Source: Puccinellia tenuiflora
Taxonomy: Eukaryota; Streptophyta; Magnoliopsida; Poales; Poaceae
DNA: 64,000 nucleotides
Reading direction: 5' to 3'
Assembly: GCA_012064385.1 (NCBI GenBank)
Contig: QRDG01001977.1
Span: forward strand, 1-64,000
Part shown: positions 22,736 to 33,245 of the stretch, piece after piece
Layout of the letters: each line of letters opens with the position of its first letter
Position numbering within the stretch: position 1 is the stretch's first letter
Notes under the pieces: generated by a model
The model's database searches: none
The model's input: only the letters and a program-made list of their open reading frames with translations
Told to the model about the DNA's origin: nothing
Program-made: the position numbers and the translations under genes

Positions 22736-24041
22736 TTAGATATCGATCTTGAAGCCTGTTGCGGTGAGATTGAAGACTACAACGTCGTCCTGCTCCAGAT
22801 TGTAGCGGTCGACGACCTCTGGCCAGTGCCTTCCCAGCACAATCTCATCGGCGTTCTTGTAGTAACTTGCAGGCGCCGATCGGAATGCACCGAGGAAAGA
22901 GGGATCGACATCCACTCCTTCAAGGCAGCATGGAAGGACCTTGGGATGACGAGCATGTGTAGGTCACCCCGTTCCAGTTGCGTATAGAAGCGTTGCGGCA
23001 CGAGAGGCATTGGCATGTGGTCGATCTTGGGCTTCTTTCCCTTTGCTATATTCATCAGCCCCATCACCGCCTCTTCTCTCCCACGCACCATTGGCTTGTC
23101 AAGCCTGCTGTTGAACGGGATGACGCCGGGCTTGGGTACCAGTCGCTCAAACCTAGGAGGCACGTCGGGGATATCTCGCTCGGCCTTGGGTACCTTGTCA
23201 TGAAGGTTGACGTTTGATAGCAATGGACGATGAAGTAGCAGTGCATGAAACAAACTAGAAGGCTAACAAAGGAAGCAGTGCATGAAGTAGTAATGCACCG
23301 AAGTAACAACGAAGCTAGATGTGTGCATTTGGGGACCAAATAACCCGAAAGGAAGTCGTGCATGAAGTAAGTAGCAAGGTATATATGTGCATTTCGGGCA
23401 TGAAAACCCCAAATCAAGCACTGCATGGACAAAGAATGCAGAAGAAAAAAAAACCCAAATCTAGGATATGTGCATTTGGGGCAAAAATACCCCAAATCAA
23501 TCACTGCATGTGGTTCTAAACTACAGATCGGAGGAAGTACTACAGTTCTACATGCGAATCAAACATCTACTAGGCTAATCCTAGACAAGAGCTTCCTAAT
23601 CAAGACACGTCACACGAAACCCTAACCAAATCAGGGATAAAATCTTCTTACCGGTGCAGGCGGTGGCGGCGGTGGAGGCGGTGAAGGTTGTGGAGGCGGC
23701 GCCGGGGTTGACGCCGAAGGCCGTCCGCTCGACGAAGCGGGGATGCAAATCACCACAAACGGTGGCACGGGCATCAGCCCCATCCAGCCAATCGGCGCCG
23801 CCGCCCGCATAGCGCGAGCCATAGGACCGGACATTGATGGCCCGGCCATGGAAGCAGCCGCCGTTATCGACGCTAATGATTGGCGACGGCTGCAGATGGG
23901 TGACGAGGAGTTGAAGATTCGACTGATCGAGCTCGAACATCGAGATGTCCGGAGCCAAGACGCTTGACACCCACCGGGAGTGTGGTTCCTCGCGCGGTGG
24001 GGGGGGGGGCGGTGGCGCGGCGGTGGATGAGGACCTGCCAT
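22736..24041 (-). pseudogene. B3-domain-like gene fragment inside the TIR element
   Basis: On the minus strand the end of a B3-type DNA-binding fold is readable: NADEIVLGRHWPEVVDRYNL, then EQDDVVVFNL, then FKIDI and a stop at 22736-22738. Upstream in another frame, FYTQLERGDLHMLVIPRSFH resembles the start of a B3 domain, so a frameshift lies near 22870-22900. A likely first exon at about 24041-23657 is Pro/Ser-rich and ends at a CACCG/GTAAGA donor. An intron of roughly 400 bp contains diverged repeats of GTGCATTTGGGG. B3 proteins are plant nuclear transcription factors. This copy is probably a captured and broken gene, but whether it was ever the element's own gene cannot be told. Confidence 0.5.
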
Positions 24042-26606
24042 TCCGTTGGGTGGGTCGGCGGTGATGGGAGCGGCGGAGTAGACAGACTGGGTTTGGGCGG
24101 TGAGGGGAGTGGGGAGTTAAGATGAACGTCTTGTTGATGCTGCTGATAGTAGAGTTGGGTGGTGCCCCAAGCGAAGGCGTGTATGTAGAAAGTATCAGTT
24201 TTCCCTTAGTGAAGAACCAAGGTTTAATCGAATCAGTAGAACTTTGAAATCAACATCGAGGTGCACGTCAACGATCTCTGGTGCTTAACCGTTGACGAAC
24301 GTGGACCTGCACACTACCAAACAAATGCTTTGCCCCCACGGCAGGAAGGTTGTCAATTTTCCCGGTCTACTGAAAACAAAGCGGCTAAACGTATAGTGTA
24401 GTGAATAAAAATATGGAAACGGACCAGCGATCAAGTGATGGTGGAAAGCAAGTAAACGGTGTTGTAATCAATGGAAAAAGTGTACCGGGGGCCATGGGTT
24501 CTCTAGTGGTGTCTCTCCAATAAATAAAATACTCATATGTGGGTAAACGAATTACATCTAGGCAATTGACAAGATTATGATACAAACTTAAACTAGCAAA
24601 ATCAAAGAATTCATGATAATATTCATGTAGGCATCACAACAAATAACAAAGACTGTTGAGTCCAACTGCATCTTTTCCTAAAAAGTCCACCGCGGGATCG
24701 CTATCCAGCATGTCACCTAACGGTATTAAGTTGCAAGCAACAGACAATTGCATTAAGAACAATGCATGATGTAAGCAATCATATATTTACTAATTGGAGG
24801 CACCGTAGGAGCCTCCACGTTAATCCTTAAAATCATAGCTTATTATCCCTCTGATCTACAAGGTAGGAATTTTTGGAGCCGTCGGATGAAATATCACAGA
24901 GTCCTTGCAACTTATCCCACGCGTAGACCTATTGGCCGCTGAAAAACATCTCCCTTGAGCATGTCGACCTCGATCTGAGCTCTTCTTCCCCATTGGCGCA
25001 TTGTCGAGAAACCCTTAGACCCGCTCGGTATACCCCAATCCCTTTCCTGGCCATGTCCCTCCCATAGCAGGCAAGTACGAATCCAGCAGCAACAACATTA
25101 GTCCGGTATCCATTCTTCTAAAGTCGCTTTCTCAAGCCAGGAAAGCACGGATCCAGCGGAAGCAAAGTAATTTGGTCTGGGCAGATTCAAGTGACCTTCT
25201 CATTGAGGTTGCCGAGTGGAGGAACTATGATGGACTCTGCCTATAAGTTTACCCACATCAATAGAACTTCCTCCTCTGTTCTTGAGCATGTTGAGTTCAA
25301 CATAGAGCCCAAATAAATCCGCTTGATCCGCAATGAATGTCAAGAAATATTGATTTTGTACATGTATTTCAGCACGGTCTATTCCTCTATGACACCTTCG
25401 GTGATTGCTAAGCATGCAGATTTAGAATTGGAGGAACTGTTTCGGAGAGTACAGGTCTGTAGAATCCAATATTGTGTCATGTGCTACAGACCATGTCTAT
25501 TACTCTACGATCAGATCGATCCTTGTAGATGACGTTCAGGGCGACGGTGTCAGTACTCAAGATGGCGGCAGCAAGCGGTGTCCTGCATTGGAGCATGCTC
25601 GCATGAAGACGTCTGCATATAAAGCTGCTCGCCGAAACGTCCTAGGCACAACGCATTACAGATCAATCGTTATATGCTCCACTCATTGCAGCTGTCGTCT
25701 CGATGGTTCAGATAATGAGATAACTGTAGATTTTTAGCTTCAAGTATCTGGCCTGATTAAACACTACCTTAGTTGATGAGGGCACGTGACCTCTTATTCT
25801 TCCCGTTCTTACTGCATAATTCCCCAATTTGCTGAACTTAGATTACTCATCTCTGATCAGGCAAAACAAGTGTCAAATCCTTTTAGGACTACAGGATATA
25901 GATTCGGACTCTAGAATGGTCTTAGTAAACATGGGTCTAAGAGAATGAGCGATGACGGGGGCGACGCCCTTGGCGCCGGGGATGCGCCTGCCCCCGCTTC
26001 TGCCGCGGGTCGTCTAGGAGGTAGGTTTTGGGCTCTGTCCTCGGATGCGGATGACGATAAGGAGGCGGAGGAGGGATCCTTCGGGGTCTCGCTGTCCTTC
26101 TTGGACTTGTGCTGCCGCTCGCCGACACCCCAGCCCTGTGACCTCCTTCCGTCGAGTCGGGAGCGAAAGCGGGATCTTCTTCGACAACGACAAAGGTCAG
26201 ATGCTCTCCTCTTGCTGACTGTTGAATCTGAGGGATCGGAGGAACCCTCTCCGGTTCGGCAGATCGCTTTCACGAGGAGAGCGCCGGCGCAGCTGAAGAT
26301 CCTGTCTACTCCTCCGACCTCGTTCACGGAGGAGTCTTTCAACGCGGATGAATGGATCACAGTTCACCGCCGGCGGACCAGACCGATGCGAGGTTGCCGG
26401 CCAACATGGCGACCTTTGTTCAAGCGTCCGGCGGATCGCTATCCAGCCGGCCGTCCGGCTCCGATAACGACGGATCATGAGGATCTGGGAAAAATTCGAA
26501 AAAATTTGAATTCTTCTGTGTGGGCCGAAAGGGGCATGAGGCCCGGTCTCCACGGGGTTTTTCCATCGATGCACTGGACCATGAGGGCCCATGTTAGCGA
26601 TCAAGT

Positions 26607-29586
26607 TTGCCTAGACCCATCATGAATTCGTTGCGTAGGGTTTTTGGTAAGGTTTGGCAGAGGTCAAACAACCTAATCGCTATTAGCCGCAACGAGAGGT
26701 TTTGGGTTTCCGGGTCTGAGGCCATGGCGGATCGCGGTGCCGGCAACGCTGGTAGAGGTACCAACTTCCAGCCTAATGGGCTGTTCATTGGTAGAGGTGG
26801 TGCCAATGGACGCAATTTCGAGCGCGCGGGACCTTCGGGTTTCGCCAATGGCCGTGATGCTCATGCTGGTTTCAATCCCGGCAATGGCGGCATTGGCCGT
26901 ACGGACTTGCCGCCGCCCATGCAGAATTACGGCCAGGGTTTTGGGGCATCACAAGGAGGCTCCAACTTCTGGCAGTTCAGAGGTAATGAAAATTGGCAAC
27001 CACAAGGTTTCAATGGAGGCTATGAGCAGTTTGGGGATCTTCCCCGCCTCAATGGGAACTTTGGATCCTTTGACGCTGGTTCGTTCAACGGGGAGTAGAA
27101 TTATCACCGGCCCCGAGCTTTTTATGGGGGACGAGGCATGGGTCGGCAGGGCCGCGGCCGCTTCGGTAATCGCAATAGAGGCCGCTTTGTGCAATAGGAG
27201 GATGTTGTTTCGGCCAAGCTTTCGGAGCAGATTCAAAAGTAGGTTGAGGCCGCGGTCACTGCTCTTCCTAACTCTCTCACGACGGCTGCCAAGTCGGGAG
27301 CACCTGTGGTGAGGGACGCTACGACCCCTGATGCGGTTGTAGACGATCCAGCTGCGTAAAAAATTGTTAAACCTCCGAAAAAGAAAGATAAGACTTTATG
27401 CTTCCGATGTAAGAATACGGGACACTTTGCAGCTGATTGTAAAATGTCTCTCTGCATCTACTACGACAAAGCTACTCATGAGTCTAAGGACTGTTCGTTA
27501 CCATCAGCTCCGAAACCGGTAGCAAGGATGTATGGCTTGGCCAACGACTCTCTGTTATTCTTTGATGTTGAAAAATCTGATGATGTCCGTACCAACAATG
27601 AAAGTGGCAAGGTGGGCATGATCCGCGTTTCAGGTGGAACGCTGACGACTGAGGAGGTGATTCATGAACTCGAATGGCTGGTTCAAACAGAATATGAATG
27701 GGATGTTTCACAGATTTCTAGGAACTCTTTTCAGGTGATTTACCCAACTAAGTTTGAGTTTGCAAGGCTGAGAAAGATTGGCTCAATTCAGGTTGAAGGT
27801 AAAGAGTCAATCATGCATTTTGAGGAATGCTCTAATGAAGATATACAGAGGTATGATTTGGTTGATTTATGGGTACGGGTAAGAGGTTGCCCTGATGACC
27901 TACGGAAAGATTACCTAGCTCTTTTTGCTGTTGGATCACTTATTGGCAAGACGAAGGAGGTGGATATGGTTTTCACACGTGCCCATAAGGTTGTGCGTTT
28001 ATGGGTTGAGTGCGCTGAGCCATCAGCTACCCCTCCTCGTATTGATCATACTTATGACGGGGTTGGATATATGCTTCATTTTTCTGTGGAGTCCGAAAGT
28101 GGTGGGGATGTGGACATGGATGAGGCTGATCCTGATGACGATGATGATGGAGATGACAAGGGGAATGGCAATGATGAGAATGATAAGAGGAAGGACAAGA
28201 ATGATAGAGACAAGGTCAAGAGGGCCGATGTCCGCTGGGTGAAAGCAAAAGAAAATGTTACAGATCGATCTAATGCATCAGAGAAGGAGGCTCCAAATGA
28301 TGTGGAACATTTTTCTTTACGGTTCGGATCTTTGGACCTCGTTTGTTTGACTTCCCCTAAGTCTGCACCTTCTACCCGATGGGGGGATCGTGTAGAGGCC
28401 GATGAGGAGAGTCTACCATCCCCCATGGTTGTTTCAGCACCTCCACGAGTGGGTTTCGCTGAACTGGATTTGGTTTCTGCAGTTCCGGCGAAGGTTGAAT
28501 TCGGCGCTAATGTGACAGAAAATTCAGAGGATCTTTCTGTCGCGGCAGAAAAAGTCGAGTGTTTCTCTGCCGCGGCAGAGTATCCAGATATTGTTGTTCC
28601 CAATCTGACCGTTCGGAAGGCTGACGCGACAGAAATTTCAGAGGGTTGTTCTGCCGCGGCAGAAGAAGTTGAGGTTTTCGCTGCCGCGACAGATCTTTCA
28701 GCCGATCGGATGAGTGAACAGCGTTTCGTGTCCTCGGTCAAAGAGCTCTTTTCTACGGCTGGGCGATGTGCTGTCACCCCGATGAAGAATGGTTGGAAGC
28801 CTGGTTCTCTGATAATCAGGGACGGCCATGCAGCTGTCTTTTTACCTCCACGACAGGAGACTGTGGAGGTGGTAACACCCTTCGCGACTTCACCGAGAGC
28901 GGATGCGACGACATCATGTACCACCACGGCAGGAGGCTGTGGAGGTACTCATGGCGCTGCCTTCATCATCATCGACTCGCCACAACTCCCCCGATCATGC
29001 TGCAGGAACAGGAGTGTTCCTGGGCGGGCGCTACTCTCATGCGGAGCTGGTGGCGTTTGGAGGAGTTCCTGAGAGCATGGGAAAGGAGGCTCGCTCCAGC
29101 GCTCGTGTCCAAGCAAGAAATGATGAGGGTACCACGATCATGGAGAGGGCTCAAAGGCGAGTCGCAGATCTCAATGATCTTGAGACAGGTACATCCTCTG
29201 CTCGAAAGTTTTCAATTGCATCTTTACCTGTTGATGTTGTTGTTGCTACCGCTTCTAAGCTAGGGGTTTCGTTAGGTTTATCACATGATCAGGTTGTAAC
29301 GTCAGTAGAAAAGATGTAGGATACAGATTTACAACGTACCATTGTGATGTTAAAACGAAATAGTGAAAAAAAGAAAGTTGTTAATGATTCGGAAGGGTGC
29401 TTAGTCTTGAGGAAGGCTATAGATTTAAGCAATGATCTTGAGGAGGAAGAGCAATTAGGCTCGGATGGTCATGAGGACTGTCATTCCCCGGTTATTAAAG
29501 AGAAGAGAGTTTATCATAAAAAGAAGTACGTATCTAATACGGTCAGACGTAGTGTTAGATTAAAGCTAAATTATAGTAAACAATGA
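26607..29586 (+). pseudogene. LINE ORF1 (zinc-knuckle RNA-binding protein), four stops and a frameshift
   Basis: ORF1 proteins bind LINE RNA in the retrotransposition complex. The frame opens with a Gly/Asn-rich region and is broken by in-frame stops at 27096, 27195, 27240 and 27357. A CCHC zinc knuckle follows (CFRCKNTGHFAADC, about 27400-27440), then a degenerate second one (CIYYDKATHESKDC). A long variable region has an acidic block near 28130 and four AAEK/AAAE-type repeats between 28530 and 28700. The frame changes near 28900-28960, meets another stop at 29317 and ends TGA at 29584-29586, overlapping the ORF2 start as ATGA. Confidence 0.75.
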
Positions 29587-32500
29587 AAGGATGCTTTTGG
29601 AATAGTGAAGGCTTTAGAGATACAGCTAAACACTCCATCGTAGCTGATACGATTAAAGAGAATAGGCTAGATTTTTTTGCTTTCATTGAGACAGGAAGAG
29701 ATAATTTTTCAGCGCCTTTCCTTAAGAAATTGTCTGGTGCTTTGGACTTTGTTTGGTGCGTTTTACCTCCTATTGGTAGATCAGGAGGCATTCTTGTAGG
29801 TTTTAACGATCAAACAATCTCAGTTCGTCGTGTAGAACCGGGTGAAAGGTGTGTTAAGATACACTTGACATCAAAAAGGGATAATTTTGAATGGGTTTTA
29901 GTAGTTGTGTATGGGGCAGCTCAAGATGACCATAAGGGTGAATTCTTGGCTGAGTTGGTTCGGACTTGTGAAAATGAATCTTTGCCGCTCTTGGTGGGGG
30001 GCGATTTTAATGTCATGCGGCGTCAGAGCGACAAAAGCAATGATAACTTCAACTCTCGATGGCCTTTTGTCTTCAATGCCATCATAGAGGGCTTAGACCT
30101 AAGAGAGATTGAGCTCTGGACGTCAATTTACTTGGGCCAACCGCAAATCTAGTCCTACTTTTGAGAAGTTGGATAGGGTTTTAGCAAGTGTTTCATGGGA
30201 GCAAAAGTTTCCCCTGGTAAACGTTCGGGCTCTCTCGAGAGAGGGTTCTGATCATACACCCATCCTACTGGACTCCGGAGAACAAGCCCATTTGGGTAAT
30301 AAAGCGCAATTTTCGTTCGAACTATCCTGGCTGCGCCTAGAAGGTTTTTTTGAGTTGGTCTCTAATGAATGGGTGGCTATTTCTCACGGCGCTAATGCTA
30401 TGGAAAGATGGAAAAATAAAATTCGCCATCTTCGTTCATTTCTAAGGGGATGGGCGAAGAATCTTAGTGGTGTTTACAAAGTAGAAAAGCTAAGGTTACT
30501 TGAGATTATTGATCGTCTAGATGTAAAAGCTGAAACTGTCAAGCTTACTGAGCTAGAACGTGAGGAGCTCCGTTCAGCCAATGCTAAAATGGCATCTCTA
30601 AGAAGAGACGAGGAGTCGAAATGGGCTCAGCGTGCTAAGGTAAAACATATACAAGAGGGGGGGGAGTAATACCAAATATTTCCATCTAATTGCAAATGGA
30701 AAGCATAGAAGGAAAAGGATCTTTCAACTTGAACAAGATGAGGGGACTATAACAGGTCAACATAATCTCCAAGTTTTTATTCGTGATTTCTACAAGAAGT
30801 TGTTTGGGGCGGAGGCGCCAAGTAACTTTTCCATGGTAGAATCAGTCACGGAAGATATACCCCAAATCTCCACGGAAGAAAACGAAATTCTAATCGCAAA
30901 CTTCTCAGAGAATGAGGTGCATGAAGCCATTATGCAGATGGAGAAAAATAAAGCGCCCGGTCCTTATGGTTTTCCAGCTGAATTCTATCAGAAATTCTGG
31001 GAAGTCATAAAAACCGACCTTTTAAATATGTTTGAATGTTTCCATAGAGGGGAGCTACCTCTATATCATTTAAACTATGGGAATGTTATTCTATTACCCA
31101 AAAAGGAGAATGCAGTACAAATTCAACAATATCGCCCTATATGCCTGCTCAACGTCAGCTTTAAAATCTTTACCAAGGTGGCTACGAATCGGGTGTCAAT
31201 AGTGGCACAAAAGGTTATACGTCCCACTCAAACGGCCTTCATGCCTGGGAGACACATTCTCGAGGGGGTGTTGATCCTACACGAGACCATTCATGAAATT
31301 CATAGGAAAAAATTGGATGGAGTAATCCTCAAGATTGATTTTGAAAAGGCATATGATAAAGTTCAATGGCCGTTTTTACAACAAGTCCTACGTATGAAAG
31401 GTTTTGATCCGAAGTGGTGTACTTGGATTGACCAGTTCGTAAGTCGGGGGAGTGTTGGGATCAAGGTTAACGAGGATCTTAGCCATTATTTTCAAACTAA
31501 AAAGGGCTTAAGACAGGGGGACCCGCTGTCACCCCTGCTATTCAATATTGTGGCGGACATGTTGGCTATCATCATTACAAGAGCAAAGGATGATGGCCAA
31601 GTAGAAGGCCTTATACCTCATTTGATTGACGGGGGAGTGTCCATTTTACAATATGCTGATGATACCATACTATTCATGAGTCATGACTTAGAGAAAGCTC
31701 TTAACATGAAACTCATTTTATGCATCTTTGAACAACTATCGGGTTTAAAAATAAATTTTCACAAAAGCGAGATCTTTTGTTTTGGTCAAGCCAAAGAGAT
31801 GGAGGACCAATACAAATTGCTATTTGGTTGTGAATCTGGGAAGTTTCCATTCAGATATCTTGGTATCCCAATCCATTTCCGCAAGTTGAAGAATGGAGAG
31901 TGGAAACCGGTGGAAGATCGGTTTGAGAGAAAGCTTGCTAGTTGGGTGGGCAAGCTATTATCTAGATCGGTTAATCCTTGTTAATTCAGTTTTAACAAGT
32001 TTACCGATGTTCATGCTATCCTTTTTCGAGGTACCTAAAGGGGTACGGAAAAGAATGGATTTATTCCGATCTAGGTTTTTTTGGCAAAGCGATGGTCATA
32101 AGAGGAAATATAGGTTAACTAAATGGAGTATGATGTGCAGACCAAAGGAGCAAGGTGGGCTCGGGATTGAGAATCTAGAGCTCAAAAATAAAAGTCTTCT
32201 CTGTAAATGGATTTTCAAAATATTAACCGAAGAAGGGGTTTGGCACGAGTTAATAAGGAACAAATATTTACACTCGAAATCGGTATCTCAAGTGAAAGCT
32301 AAGCCGACGGATTCCCCGTTCTGGAAAGGTCTTATGAAAGCAAAGGATGAGTTCTTTGATCGTGGGTGTTTCAAGGTTGGTAACGGGGAACAAACCCGCT
32401 TTTGGGAGGATACTTGGTTAGGGGATAAGCCCCTTGCAATCCAATATCCATCTCTATATAACATCGTGCAGAGAAAAGAGGTCATGGTGGCTTCTGTTTT

Positions 32501-33245
32501 ATCAACGGCTCCACCAGTCAATATTTCCTTTAGAAGAAGTCTAATAGGAAACCGCTGGAACAGGTGGCTGCACTTAATAAATCGCCTAATCGGGGTTCAG
32601 CTGACAAATGAGCAGGATCAATTTAATTGGTCATTGACGACCTCTAGAAAATTCACGGTCAAATCACTCTATTTAGATTTTATGAGTGGTCACGCGGTTT
32701 TCATTCATAAATACATTTGGAAGATGAAGGTACCACTAAAGATTAGGATTTTTATGTGGTTTCTCTATCGTAGGGTGATTTTGACAAAGGACAATTTAAT
32801 ACGGCGAAATTGGCATGGTTGTAAAACATGTTGTTTTTGTGATCAAGATGAAACAATACAACATCTGTTTTTATCATGTCCCCTGGCTAAGATGGTTTGG
32901 CGTATAGTGTTTTTGGCCTTCAATATTACTCCCCCAACCAGTATAACGAATATGTTCGGGAACTGGTTAAATGATATCAATAAAAATTTAAAAGTGCAAA
33001 TACGAGTGGGTGTATGCGCTTTGTTATGGGCTATCTGGAACACACGGAACGATGTTATCTTTAACAATGCAAAACCATCCTCTTTTATGCAGGTGCTACC
33101 AATGGCGGCTCATTGGATCCGTACGTGGTCTTACCTACAACCAATGGACAAGCGGGATGCTTTGGTTTCTGGGTGCAACCGGCTAGAGCAGGTGGCACGG
33201 GATTTATACAACAGTTGGCGTTTTGATCGAAGACTATCATGTTGA
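29583..33245 (+). pseudogene. LINE ORF2 (endonuclease, reverse transcriptase, zinc-binding tail), three frameshifts
   Basis: Order of domains: APE-type endonuclease from 29583 (FAFIETG, GGDFNVMR, then SDHTPILLD near 30246); reverse transcriptase (NKAPGPYGFPAEFY, YRPICLLNVSFKI, KGLRQGDPLSPLLFN, and catalytic YADD near 31652-31663); zf-RVT tail (CKTCCFCDQDETIQHLFLSC near 32820-32880); stop at 33243-33245. The frame breaks near 30115, at a run of G at about 30657-30665, and near 31950. The catalytic residues themselves are preserved, so the breaks are recent relative to the domain. In a live element this protein nicks the target and reverse-transcribes the LINE RNA. Confidence 0.85.

Noticed and set aside
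28076..28927. 283-codon frame antisense to LINE ORF1
   Set aside because: The sense frame continues a LINE ORF1 with a zinc knuckle; the antisense frame has no domain.
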